From assembly GCA_905221605.1 (NCBI GenBank), contig CAJNDS010002128.1, forward strand, positions 1-64,000: 64,000 nt of DNA, given 5' to 3'. The notes beneath the pieces were generated by a model. The model was not told the DNA's origin and did not search any database. It saw only the letters and a program-made list of their open reading frames with translations. Origin of the DNA: Symbiodinium natans (Eukaryota; Sar; Dinophyceae; Suessiales; Symbiodiniaceae). Shown piece by piece: positions 1 to 9,291 of this stretch (positions within the stretch are counted from its first letter, which is position 1; every line of letters starts with the position of its first letter). Made by a program: the position numbers and the translations under genes.

Positions 1-575
1 TTGCTCCTTCTCTTCTTCGGCTTCTTGACATCGTTCCTCCTGGTCAAACGCTGTACACAGGCCGCATGTGACGAAGGTGATTTGCCGGTGATTTGCCGTG
101 CCAGCTTTGGCCTCACATTCCGCCACCATCGCTGCAAGCAAAGGGCCGCCGCGGTGCGTTGCCGCTCGCGCCTCCGGCCCACAAAGCACACAGCGAATCT
201 ACAACGCCTGCAAACAGCCGTATAGATCAACTTAGCTCAAGGATGCCCCAGGCACGTAAGTCTGGATCGCACAGCACGCTGCAGACAGCGGGCAGCAAGC
301 TCCTTCGAGTCACTCCGCAGAACTTCCGCAAAATGACACGACATGGTTCTTTTTGACAAGAGAGCTCTAGCTTCACTGTCCTGTTTTTCCGCGGCCTGCT
401 GCCGAAGGCTTTCCAGCAAGGCCTCCAATCCCACGTCACGACGTGAGAACTCCATGAGGTACTGCCATGCTATGCTCGATTATGCTTTGCTGTTGTGACC
501 ACCATAGCCTGGGCTTCTTCAGAATGATGCCGAAGTGCCTCTGCCTCTATCCTGGCTTCCGCAAGGGATGCCTGA
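1..575 (-). CDS. Coiled-coil / IQ-motif-like protein, 3' part (multi-exon, runs off left edge)
   Basis: Three exons read coherently on the minus strand. Exon 575 or 571 to 509 or 503 encodes a charged helix (LAEARIEAEALRHHSEEAQ). Exon 461..256 continues the helix (GLEALLESLRQQAAEKQ) and ends in a Cys-Leu-Gln basic motif (AARCLQRAVRSRL). A 48-nt intron (255..208, GT donor, AG|G acceptor) joins in frame to exon 207..<1, which carries two more such motifs (AALCLQRWWRNVRPKL and AACVQRLTRR) and a Lys/Arg-rich tail. Repeats of the A-x-x-L-Q-R-x-x-R kind are typical of IQ calmodulin-binding segments; this is inference from pattern. The 5' exons are not located, and the Copia insertion at 833 may lie in an upstream intron. 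The C-terminus is outside the window. Confidence 0.5.
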
Positions 576-827
576 CTGCAAGAGACTTGGCACGAGTGCA
601 AGGCATGTGTGCAAGCCAGGCAGTCGATCCCAGAACATGGCAATCCTGGAAGCTGTATGACATATGGCATTCCAGCAGAAAGGGGGGAAGACTGGAGAAT
701 GCCGCAAGTCCAAAAAGGGTTGTTTGAGCACTGTTCGGTACATGTGTACAACTATTGTTTCGTCCGGACTGACAACAATAGACAGCAAAGAGACCACTGC
801 CACCAACAGCGCATCAGCAAAGATGAT

Positions 828-832
828 GTATG
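828..832. repeat. Target-site duplication, left copy
   Basis: GTATG here matches 9474-9478 directly outside the other LTR. Five base pairs is the usual duplication length for Copia integrases. Confidence 0.75.
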
Positions 833-833
833 T

Positions 834-1015
834 CTTATGGCAGCGATAGATCTGCAGATCGCAATGCTCTGCGGCAGCTGCGCTCACGGACACATCTTTT
901 GCTGGAGGCGCTCACAGCTCTCAGAAGAGTAAAAGCTCAAGGGATCCACTAATGGCCGCGGTCCGAAGAGGAGTCAAGCACCGAAGCTCAAGCAATGCGA
1001 AGCTTCAAATTCACA
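834..1015 (-). repeat. 3' LTR of the Copia element
   Basis: Identical to 9292-9473 over 182 bp by direct reading. In element orientation it begins TGTGAATTTG and ends CCATAAG, so it has the 5' TG but not the usual terminal CA. It is short compared with most Copia LTRs. The pol reading frame runs into it and stops at 988-990, so the last residues of the polyprotein are LTR-encoded. Confidence 0.96.
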
Positions 1016-4000
1016 CTGGTGTTGTTTTTCTTTTCGGTGCTTTCCTCTCTTAGCTGTACTTTCGGAGACCGCATCCACTGGAGGAAGTCGCTTCTCAAGG
1101 AGAGCGAGTGCTTCGTTAGCACGTCAGCGTGCATCAGTTCACTAGGGACCCAGTGAACCTGCTGCGGACTGATAAAATCCTGTATCGAGCGTATGGAGAT
1201 CATGGTCCTCTTTTCTTCAGTCGAGGGATTATCACTGATGACTCCATCATACAAGGATTTACAATCTGTCACTTGTAGCTGCTTCAGGACACCGGTTGTT
1301 CGCTGCTTCTTTGTCTCAGCAGCGCCGCACAGGAGCTCACTCAGAAAAACGTTCAGGAAAGTTGCTCTGTCCACGCCTTCGTCCATGGCATTGGCCTCAC
1401 TTGCCAAAGTCGACCGAGTCACTCGAGGGCTGCGTGAGCTGCGCCAGTCCATTATGGTGGCACGAGAAACGACTTCTTGACACTCAGGTCCTGTGAGCAA
1501 GACCAGGACGCCCATCTGGCTTTTTCCACCAGGAGCGTTCGCCCAAGAAGAGTCGGCATAGCAAACGATCGTTGTGGCAAAGTTGAGCGCCACTCCGCTG
1601 AACGTCAAGCCGTCCGTGGGGCTTGCCTTGAGGTAGTCGATGCACTCGAACAGTGTCTTGAGCTCCTGAGGCCCATTTTCCGCACCACGGTTGCTCAGTG
1701 ACACAGTTGCGGCGATATCTGGGCGAGTTGTCCCAGATAGCCACTGAAGGCTTCCCGCGCAGCTGCGATACTCCTTGACCTCGGCAGCACTTAGCCTCTT
1801 GTCGCCGTCGAGCCTGCCGCGCGAAAGCTTGCCCGTCTCGAGCTCGTCGATGAAGGACTTCTGTGTGACCACTATCCTGTACTCCCCAAGGTGGTTCTTC
1901 TTCAAGCTGACCTCCTTGCCCTTGAAGACAAAGTCCCCATCGTCCAACAGGTTAGTCTGGCCCCAGGTGAACATGTTCTGCAACTCTGTGAAAGAGTAGT
2001 CCTCCCGGAAGGTTGCTAAAAAGTCGTCCACATGGAAGAGGAGTACGACCAGCAACTCGCCGCAGTTGTCGAGCTTGTAGTACATGGTGTGGTCGAGGCG
2101 GTGTCGCTGAAAGTTGGCTTCACGAAGCTTGGTGACGATGTGGTTAATCCAGGTTCTGGGCGCGTTGCACAAGCCGTAGAGGTTGCCGATCACCTCGTAC
2201 AGCTCAGCGGTGAATGTGCCCGCCATCGCTTGAATGTCATCACGAGGTGGCCTCATGAAGATCGGCATGTCTCGGTTCTGCGGCTGCCCCTGTAGGAAAG
2301 CTGTCGAAACGTCACCAGCCCAAAGCTTCCATGCCTTCTTGCTTTTCTGGAAGCGCCGGTTGTACCCAGCGCTGGCAATCTCGTAGATCACATACTCGGC
2401 CAGCCTCGTCGGAGTAGGACTTGAACGATCAAGAAGTCCAAGGTCAGGGTCATGGCACCCTTGGATGACCGTCCTGCACTTGGCCTTCACAGTGGGGCCT
2501 GCGCCGCGATTTTTGTCCCTGTACGCATTGCGAGAGGGCATAATCCTCTTGCGTAGCACAGGGTCATTCTTCACACGCGCTGTCTCAGAAGGAGATAGAG
2601 CACGGATGGAGTTCCATGACATCCACGAGTCGTACTCTTTCTTGTTTGCCTGCACGTACAGGCTGATGACGTCGCTTGGGTAGTCGGACATCAGTTTCCT
2701 CCACGGAACTTCACGGTCGATAGCCTTCCTCTCCTGTCGAGTCAAGCTTGCTGTCGGTTCGCTGGCCTCGTCGTTGGAGGAGTCGGAAGACACTTCTTCA
2801 CCAAGAATCTTTGCTGCAGAGCATCGGAAAGCTATGCACGGTGGACCGTAAGCGAGCGAAGGTGATCCATCCCATCCCTCCTCAGGTTGCGCGATCTCTG
2901 TCAAGGTGTCCAACGCGAAGTGTGTGAGGAGGATAGAGTGGATGTCTGTTGGCTTGAGCCCGCTCATATCCTTGACCTTCTGAGCTCTTGTAGCTTGCAT
3001 CGCATCATGTGTCCGCTTGGCCGGAAGTTGGGGCAGTGGCCCGCCATCATCAATCTGTGTCTCGTGGCTGGCTTCAGCTGCTTGTTGCGTTGCACTCGAA
3101 GCGGCTTCTGCTTGCTCTGTGGATCCTTTCAGACGCCCGTCATCTTGAGGAGCATCAAACTCTGTTGATTCCACTGGCTCAGCTGAAAAGGGAAAGTCTG
3201 GTGAAAACGGAAACTCTGAGGGTGCTGGGGTCGCTGGCAATAGTTGAGGCGCTGGTAGAAGTCGGTCAGGCGTTCGTGCTTGTGGCGTCGAAGGCGCTGG
3301 TCCCATGGTCGGCCCAGCAGGAACTCCGTCACGGATTTGGTCCAGCCTTGCCGACGCACGCCGCCTTGGTGTTGCAGGCACTCTTGGTGTTGAGCGCTGT
3401 CGTGGAGTCGGAGGATGAAGTTGAGGTGTCCGGGGTGTCGGCGCTGCCCGTCCTGTCGATCTTGAGCGCGCCTTGCCCGGTCTAGCATCATCTCCCATCT
3501 GCCAAATGTTCTGCTGATGGTAGCGAGGCGAGAAGATTTGAACATGTTGCGGGGAGGCATCAGGTTGAGGTTCTACTCGCTGTTGAGCCGATGTCTCCAA
3601 AGGCAGACTGACTGCCTGCTCACCTCCCAGTGGCTGCGGTTCTGCAAGAAGCGGTACGTCACGTCCAGGAGCTGGCAGTTGATAGTTGGGGGCACCGCCT
3701 TGTTCTTCACCTCCTTCTCCTGCACATTCAGGAGCGGTATGCAGCTCAGGTTCTAGGGGTTCTGATGGAGGTGGTCCGGGCTCACGTCCATCATCCCAAA
3801 GGCCAGCCTGTAAGAGCTTGCCACCTTCCTTCAGCAATCGTACGTCTTCAGGGCTTGGCACCCATGTTTCGATGCCAACCGCTGGTCTGAGCTGCTCGTG
3901 CGTAACCTGAACCAAGGAGCCACCGCTTTGCACCCAAGCGTTCTTGTCATCCTTGACCACAAGCCTTCCAAGGATGTAGCCGCCCCGCTTGCGACCACGT

Positions 4001-7000
4001 GCCTTCAGGTTCCACCTCCAGTAGGCCACCAGTGACCCAGGAAGCAGTTCATTGACCTTGGCCCGTGATGTCGCCGTCTTCCTCAGCAGAGCTCGTCTGA
4101 TGACTGATGAAGCGGCCATTTCTTGGACAGCCTGGCAAGCTTGTGAACGAAGATGTTCTGACATCATATGAAAATCCGAGCTCGCAAGAGCGGCGCCGTC
4201 CGAGAACAAATCTCCGGGATAGCGAGGCAGCTTTCCGAACACGGCCTGCATACTGCTTCGCCCTCTGGTGTGGATGCTTGTGTTCACCGCCCAAATGGCC
4301 GCACTCAAGCACATGTCGAGCTGCTCCTTGTTTGTCACACCGTTTTGGTCGATGAGTCGCTCGACGATTGAGCGGAAGATTGCATTTCTCCTCTCGATGG
4401 CGCCGATCTGGTGATGGCCGTCGGCAGGAACCACGTTGAGGAGCACGCCACTCTCCTGGAGATGTTGCATGAAGACACCTTCAAAGGCCCCGTCAGCATC
4501 AACACTCATGAAAAGAGGGTAGCCGTAGGGCCTCAGCCAAAGCCGATCAAGCTCATTCAGCACCACCTGCGGTTCACGAGAAGGCAGCAAGGCGGCCTGG
4601 TAGAACTTTGTTGCCAAGCACGTCACTCCCAGCAATGCGTGATTCACTGAAGACAAATCTCTAATGTAAAACACGTCGGCTTGGAGCTGCTCGGCGAACT
4701 GGCCTACAAACTCTGGCACGGAAGCAGGACGGGGCTTCAAGGGTGCCCGTGCTCTTTCGCAAGTGCCACACTTCATATGGTCGAGGGCGGTGAGCACAGC
4801 AGCGTTTATGGACCCGTGGGCGGCCAACAGTCGAATCAGCTCCTGCTTTGGTGGGTGGCCTGCATTGCAGTGCAGACGGGCCACAGCAGCCTTCACCTCT
4901 TTGGTGATCGTTTGCGGTATGTCAGGAAAGCTGATGTCGGTGCGAAGCCCAGGTACATGTACATCAGGGATGTCTTTGTCCTGCGCAATGGGCTTGTCAT
5001 CCTCAGCCATGCCGTAGAAGAAAACTGCGACCCGTACCGGAGTACTAAATTTAAGTTTAGGCTGCCGCACTTCGTTCATGTCCTCGCTTTCGATGTGGAG
5101 CTTGCCCGTGTTGAGGATCATAGCTGCACCTCTGTGTGTGAACGGAATGTCGCTGGGGAGCCTCCGAGTTATAGGCTGAGCACAAACTTGAGCTCGCGTT
5201 ATCTCCCATGGCACCAATTGCTTCAACTGTCGCATCTCCATGGAGCCCTCCGAGAGATAGAAGTGCCGGCTTCGGCCCAGCTGTTTCTCGAGCGCCTCAA
5301 TGAAGTTCATCCACGCATCAGGTTCATCCGAAGGTGGGGCATACCACACATTGTGCGGCTCAACGTCGAACCTCCAAGGACACTTCAGTCGGGCTTCTCC
5401 TTGGATCGTGGCCAAAATGGTGTCAACGATGTCATGGGTTCCAGGCGCCTTCTTGGAGGCTTGTGCTAGGCACTTAATGTTCGTCACGAACGTGTGCACG
5501 AGGCCCTGCGGGTCGTCCTTAAAGATCACCTCTCGGGTCTCAGGCATGTCATTGATGATTGCCATGGTGCCTGAGGGGTCCTCATGAACGGTCATGTTGA
5601 AGTCGACGATGAAGCTTGCGCCTGAATTCACCTGATGTTCGCAGCATTTGAGGATGGACTCCTGAAGGCGACTTCCATATTTCCGAAGCCGCTGCATGTT
5701 ATGCACGAACAGGACATGTGGTTTGGCTCTCTGGAGAATCTCATAGACGTCCTCAGGTCGCTTGCCCAGGTCGAGGTCACCAAAGTCCACAAAGGAGAGG
5801 CCGTAGTCATTGGCACGTTGGGCCAATTTGCACTCCAGCCCCGGCTTTTTGAACTTGGGAGACCAAAACAGCTCCAGAAAGTCGGCCTCGAAGTTGTTGT
5901 TGCGGTCCTCGGCCTGGTCGTGGTACACGTCAAGCTCGCGGTTGAGGAGCTGGACGCTCTTTTCGATGTTGTTCACCAGGCGCTTTTGCGCGCCCTTCTT
6001 GATCACGGTCTGGGCGTGATGACCTACAGGTCGGTCCAGTCGTAGTTCTCGTCCTCCTCCTCGTCGGTCATAGTGTACACCTCGGTCTCCATTGCCCGTG
6101 TCCCACGGTACCCTGACATCGAAGTTGCTGAAGTCGGCCGAGGTCGTGTCTTCGGCGCCGATCCCGGCAGTGCCGCTGAGGAGGACGCTATTGCCGGTGT
6201 CCATGAACTGTCCAACACGCTCAGGACCGAAGGCAAGGGCAGCACAGAGGACTTGGACGACGGATGAAATCGCCACCCAGGGGTTGGACCATCGTCTTCC
6301 CACTTCCACCGAGCGAGGCATGTGTTGCACGTTGCGAATCGCCCTTGAGCGTTTCCGTGCCTCTTCATTGACTGGTGGGCGCAATTCTGAGGAGGCGCCT
6401 GCATCTGGGGTTTCTTTTGCGACTTTGCTTGGCCCTCTTTGGCATCCTGAAGTGTGTTGATGACCACACTCCCTTCGCCCAATTTGCATGCCCTGTGGGT
6501 GAGCGCCACCGCCAGCGCCAGTGTTCGCCTGGCGGCCCGGACCATCCTCCTCCAATTGCTCAGCCATATCGGAGGGGCTGCCAGCATCACTAATGAAACT
6601 CGTCAATGCTTGTTCTCGAGATGAACTCTCTGACGCAACCCCGGCTTGCTGAATGATGTGTGCGCTGCACAGGAACTCACAATCATGATGATTCTGCTGG
6701 TTCCAATCGAACTGCGCAGCACTGGCAGGAAACTCCGAAATCTTCAAACACAGATGGCCTTGAAGCAAGTGGAGGTCGACTGTGCAGTTGAGCAGTCCGA
6801 TGTAGGCCTTTTGGCACGCTAAATCCAGGATGATTTTCATCTTCTTAAGCACGGCCAGGCTCGCAAGAAAGGGAATCGATACGTTGTCAAGAACCGATGC
6901 ACTCAACGCTATCATGGGGTAGCTCGCATCAAAAGCCACGGGAAAGTACATGCATGTGTCCGACCGCTGCGGCGGTCCCGCGCCGAACTGGAAGGCCTCA

Positions 7001-8208
7001 AGTCGCCGAGCACATTTTGCATTCAGCCCGAAGCCCTTGAGCAACTCCACATGTGATTCACACCACTGCCGGCTACTGCACGATCTCTGACAAGCTGTAT
7101 CCACAACACAGTAGCCCTGCAAATCACTGACGTTGGTTAAGCATGCGCACTCAGCTGACTGGAACACCACCAATGTTCTGTGCACCCGGCTCGCTGATGC
7201 TCGTTGGCCTTGCGAAGAGTCACCGGCATCAAACTCATTGAAATCATAAAGTATCTCGTGACCCCCAGCATGCCGAACGGAAAACACCTTTTGCGCGCCA
7301 CCTCTCTTGTCAGCGCCATCGGAGGAAGCCTGTTGCTTTCCCTTCCCATTGGCCTTGCCCTTTGCGCTCATGCTGCACTCTGGATCGCCGGCCCAGTGGC
7401 CGATCTGTCCGCACGCACTGCAAGCTGAGGACTTCTTTCGTTCCTCAACGGATTTTCTGGGTGCTCCTCGATACTTCCGGCCCTGTGTCATGGCCTGAAG
7501 CTTGCGACTCGTCACAGTGAGAACTTCCATCAAGGACTCCATCGTCTCGCCGTCGATGGCTTCATTGTTTTCATCGTCTGGTATCAGCTCTTCGTCGTCG
7601 TCTGCGTCGTCGTCCTCACCCTGCTCGTCCTCGGGTATGGCGTCAAGCTGGGGGCGTTGATCATCTTCTTGATGCTCTTCCACCTCGGCAACATACGTCC
7701 TTCGATAGGGATAGCCTGCGCCGCTGGAAGCCGACATCATAGAGGTCAAGGATGAGCTGGAACCATTGCCCTTTCCGTTGGTCTTGCCTTTGCCGGGCCC
7801 TTTTGGCTGCCTAGCGTGTCCCGGTTGGCCTTGGTCACGATAGCCCTGGCCTTGAAGGAAAGGAGCAGGCTTATGGTCAGGATACTGGAGAACAAGAGCA
7901 TTCTTCACGTCGTCAAAGCTCAGGCTCTGGCTCGTCCCGACCAATATCATACGCTGCTGCTCTGTTGACAGCTTGGCTCGATCAAGCAATCTCGAACCCC
8001 GGCTCTCGGCATCATAAGTCAAGCCAACATCTATCCCGATGCTAAGGAGGGCCTTCTCAGCTCGATGGTATCTGTTGGTGTATGCTCGAAGTGATTCACC
8101 AGGAGCCCTGCCAATGGTCTCGTAGTCTGAAAGATATTTTCTTTTGAGGTAGATCTGCTTGGCCTGCAAGGGTCCTCTGAGCTGATCCATCAAGAAGCTG
8201 ATTCCGTC
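988..8208 (-). CDS. Copia pol polyprotein (rest of gag, protease, integrase, RT, RNase H)
   Basis: About 2,400 codons open after a TAG at 8211-8209; residues are numbered from codon 8193. The start completes the gag domain begun in the other frame. A variant zinc knuckle, C-x2-C-x4-H-x6-C, lies near 255-271. The protease DTA motif (VVDTACQRS) is near 365. A segment at about 770-905 resembles a degenerate cytosine-methyltransferase fold. The integrase HHCC finger is near 1107-1150, with catalytic Asp near 1172 and 1231 and Glu near 1265 (GAIERRN). A Pro-rich linker occupies about 1440-1700. RT has GDVSTAFLQGQ near 1960 and FHVDDF near 2055. RNase H has YADSSWANAPGG near 2212, LASEANAM near 2265 and HADVLTKHS near 2360. 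The frame ends inside the 3' LTR. All catalytic signatures are present, so enzymatic competence is plausible. Expression needs a frame change from gag. Confidence 0.95.
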   Translation of the reverse strand, partial: DGISFLMDQLRGPLQAKQIYLKRKYLSDYETIGRAPGESLRAYTNRYHRAEKALLSIGIDVGLTYDAESRGSRLLDRAKLSTEQQRMILVGTSQSLSFDDVKNALVLQYPDHKPAPFLQGQGYRDQGQPGHARQPKGPGKGKTNGKGNGSSSSLTSMMSASSGAGYPYRRTYVAEVEEHQEDDQRPQLDAIPEDEQGEDDDADDDEELIPDDENNEAIDGETMESLMEVLTVTSRKLQAMTQGRKYRGAPRKSVEERKKSSACSACGQIGHWAGDPECSMSAKGKANGKGKQQASSDGADKRGGAQKVFSVRHAGGHEILYDFNEFDAGDSSQGQRASASRVHRTLVVFQSAECACLTNVSDLQGYCVVDTACQRSCSSRQWCESHVELLKGFGLNAKCARRLEAFQFGAGPPQRSDTCMYFPVAFDASYPMIALSASVLDNVSIPFLASLAVLKKMKIILDLACQKAYIGLLNCTVDLHLLQGHLCLKISEFPASAAQFDWNQQNHHDCEFLCSAHIIQQAGVASESSSREQALTSFISDAGSPSDMAEQLEEDGPGRQANTGAGGGAHPQGMQIGRRECGHQHTSGCQRGPSKVAKETPDAGASSELRPPVNEEARKRSRAIRNVQHMPRSVEVGRRWSNPWVAISSVVQVLCAALAFGPERVGQFMDTGNSVLLSGTAGIGAEDTTSADFSNFDVRVPWDTGNGDRGVHYDRRGGGRELRLDRPVGHHAQTVIKKGAQKRLVNNIEKSVQLLNRELDVYHDQAEDRNNNFEADFLELFWSPKFKKPGLECKLAQRANDYGLSFVDFGDLDLGKRPEDVYEILQRAKPHVLFVHNMQRLRKYGSRLQESILKCCEHQVNSGASFIVDFNMTVHEDPSGTMAIINDMPETREVIFKDDPQGLVHTFVTNIKCLAQASKKAPGTHDIVDTILATIQGEARLKCPWRFDVEPHNVWYAPPSDEPDAWMNFIEALEKQLGRSRHFYLSEGSMEMRQLKQLVPWEITRAQVCAQPITRRLPSDIPFTHRGAAMILNTGKLHIESEDMNEVRQPKLKFSTPVRVAVFFYGMAEDDKPIAQDKDIPDVHVPGLRTDISFPDIPQTITKEVKAAVARLHCNAGHPPKQELIRLLAAHGSINAAVLTALDHMKCGTCERARAPLKPRPASVPEFVGQFAEQLQADVFYIRDLSSVNHALLGVTCLATKFYQAALLPSREPQVVLNELDRLWLRPYGYPLFMSVDADGAFEGVFMQHLQESGVLLNVVPADGHHQIGAIERRNAIFRSIVERLIDQNGVTNKEQLDMCLSAAIWAVNTSIHTRGRSSMQAVFGKLPRYPGDLFSDGAALASSDFHMMSEHLRSQACQAVQEMAASSVIRRALLRKTATSRAKVNELLPGSLVAYWRWNLKARGRKRGGYILGRLVVKDDKNAWVQSGGSLVQVTHEQLRPAVGIETWVPSPEDVRLLKEGGKLLQAGLWDDGREPGPPPSEPLEPELHTAPECAGEGGEEQGGAPNYQLPAPGRDVPLLAEPQPLGGEQAVSLPLETSAQQRVEPQPDASPQHVQIFSPRYHQQNIWQMGDDARPGKARSRSTGRAAPTPRTPQLHPPTPRQRSTPRVPATPRRRASARLDQIRDGVPAGPTMGPAPSTPQARTPDRLLPAPQLLPATPAPSEFPFSPDFPFSAEPVESTEFDAPQDDGRLKGSTEQAEAASSATQQAAEASHETQIDDGGPLPQLPAKRTHDAMQATRAQKVKDMSGLKPTDIHSILLTHFALDTLTEIAQPEEGWDGSPSLAYGPPCIAFRCSAAKILGEEVSSDSSNDEASEPTASLTRQERKAIDREVPWRKLMSDYPSDVISLYVQANKKEYDSWMSWNSIRALSPSETARVKNDPVLRKRIMPSRNAYRDKNRGAGPTVKAKCRTVIQGCHDPDLGLLDRSSPTPTRLAEYVIYEIASAGYNRRFQKSKKAWKLWAGDVSTAFLQGQPQNRDMPIFMRPPRDDIQAMAGTFTAELYEVIGNLYGLCNAPRTWINHIVTKLREANFQRHRLDHTMYYKLDNCGELLVVLLFHVDDFLATFREDYSFTELQNMFTWGQTNLLDDGDFVFKGKEVSLKKNHLGEYRIVVTQKSFIDELETGKLSRGRLDGDKRLSAAEVKEYRSCAGSLQWLSGTTRPDIAATVSLSNRGAENGPQELKTLFECIDYLKASPTDGLTFSGVALNFATTIVCYADSSWANAPGGKSQMGVLVLLTGPECQEVVSRATIMDWRSSRSPRVTRSTLASEANAMDEGVDRATFLNVFLSELLCGAAETKKQRTTGVLKQLQVTDCKSLYDGVISDNPSTEEKRTMISIRSIQDFISPQQVHWVPSELMHADVLTKHSLSLRSDFLQWMRSPKVQLREESTEKKNNTSVNLKLRIA
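1016..1052 (-). promoter_or_regulatory. Putative polypurine tract region
   Basis: In element orientation the sequence just inside the 3' LTR is purine-rich, with AGAGAGGAAAG at about 1050-1040 and GAAAAGAAAAAC at about 1035-1024. It is followed by ACACCAG and then the LTR start. This is the expected place for the plus-strand primer. The match is imperfect because pyrimidines lie between the purine run and the LTR edge. Confidence 0.4.
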
Positions 8209-9235
8209 CTATCTTGCTGATGTCGATGTGCTCGAGCTCCTCCTCGGGCTCACCAGCCAGGCTGCAGTACAGAGTCAGGGCTGCTTCGGCTTCACTCATG
8301 TACGGCTTTACCTGCAACTGCCAGATGCTCACTCGGCGCTCAAACTTGCTGAAGGCACGAAGATCATCTTTGCTGTAATGCCACTTGGGAGGTGCTGGAG
8401 GCGTTCCGCCTCTCCACCTCACGCCCTTCTCGGGGCCATGCGCAGAAGTCCACGACCCTGTGTCTGAGTTGTTCTTGCCCTTCAGAAGCTTCCTCAGATC
8501 GCGGATCGTCGACGAGTCAGGCTCGAGCTCGCCTTGCACAGGCGTGCGATCACTCCTCCCAAGCCGCTCCGCTCTTCTTTGGCGGCGGTTAGGCCTGTTG
8601 GGCCTTTGGCCGTCCAGGTCGCTCTGGCCATTCTCGCTCGGAGTCACAATGGAATCCTGTGTAGGGGTCTCACTCTCTGCCGTCTCGTCTAGCTGTCGGT
8701 CAGGAGGTCCTGGTCCAGGTCGATCACGGACTCCGCGGTGCGCTTGTGGCCTTGTGCACGTGGAAGCGGACGACGTGGAGGATCTCGGGGAGGAACCAAC
8801 AGAAGAAGGCTGCGCGTGAGGCGTGTATGTCCACACACCCTGCGCGGTTTCTTCTGAAGTCGGTTGTGAGGCGTCGTACAGCTGACTGGAGCCGCATTGC
8901 CCACAGAACCAGTTGTCCCTCATTCTATCCCATCTGCAGTCACTGCTCTGACACAGCCGACACGTCCAGAGTTCATGGTACTCGGCTACGCTCGCATCCC
9001 TCTGAAGAAAAGCAGGAAAAGAAGGAACTTGTGGAAACCAGGCACTTGCTGCCTGTTGTCCTCGGAGTCCGCTTTCCCGGCCCAAAGCAGGAGGGCCTCT
9101 CGGCCGATCAGGCCCGTCGCTCAGGTTGTCGGGAAGGTCTCCGGCAGTTGTCCCAGCACGGCCGTTCTGAATAAAGTCCAGAAGGTCAGGGACATCCTCG
9201 TGAGGTGGGGGTGCAAGCGAAGGAGTCGGAATCAT
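8096..9235 (-). CDS. Copia gag (N-terminal frame)
   Basis: 379 codons from the ATG at 9235, 44 nt downstream of the primer-binding site. A Pro/Gly-rich start is followed by a Cys4-type zinc-ribbon-like segment (C92, C95, C111, C114; also C100). Then comes a long Ser/Arg/Pro-rich spacer. Near residues 294-343 is the helical start of a retrotransposon gag domain (KFERRVSIWQLQVKPYM, LAGEPEEELEH). The homologous continuation of this domain is in the pol frame, one base ahead. After about residue 343 the gag frame therefore runs into out-of-frame codons until its stop at 8096. The capsid domain is thus split across the two frames. Confidence 0.88.
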   Translation of the reverse strand: MIPTPSLAPPPHEDVPDLLDFIQNGRAGTTAGDLPDNLSDGPDRPRGPPALGRESGLRGQQAASAWFPQVPSFPAFLQRDASVAEYHELWTCRLCQSSDCRWDRMRDNWFCGQCGSSQLYDASQPTSEETAQGVWTYTPHAQPSSVGSSPRSSTSSASTCTRPQAHRGVRDRPGPGPPDRQLDETAESETPTQDSIVTPSENGQSDLDGQRPNRPNRRQRRAERLGRSDRTPVQGELEPDSSTIRDLRKLLKGKNNSDTGSWTSAHGPEKGVRWRGGTPPAPPKWHYSKDDLRAFSKFERRVSIWQLQVKPYMSEAEAALTLYCSLAGEPEEELEHIDISKIGRNQLLDGSAQRTLAGQADLPQKKISFRLRDHWQGSW

Positions 9236-9278
9236 CGCGCACCGGCAGCAAGCAGTCAGAGCTGGCCCTGGATCAGAA

Positions 9279-9290
9279 GCTCCGCTACCA
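9279..9290 (-). promoter_or_regulatory. Primer-binding site (tRNA-iMet type)
   Basis: In element orientation, TGGTAGCGGAGC starts 1 nt after the 5' LTR. It resembles the complement of the 3' end of eukaryotic initiator-Met tRNA (TGGTAGCAGAG-like or TGGTATCAGAGC in other lineages), the usual Copia primer. Confidence 0.7.
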
Positions 9291-9291
9291 A

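Noticed and set aside
988-8193. Numerous 60-260-codon plus-strand ORFs over the Copia element
   Set aside because: All are antisense shadows of the pol frame.
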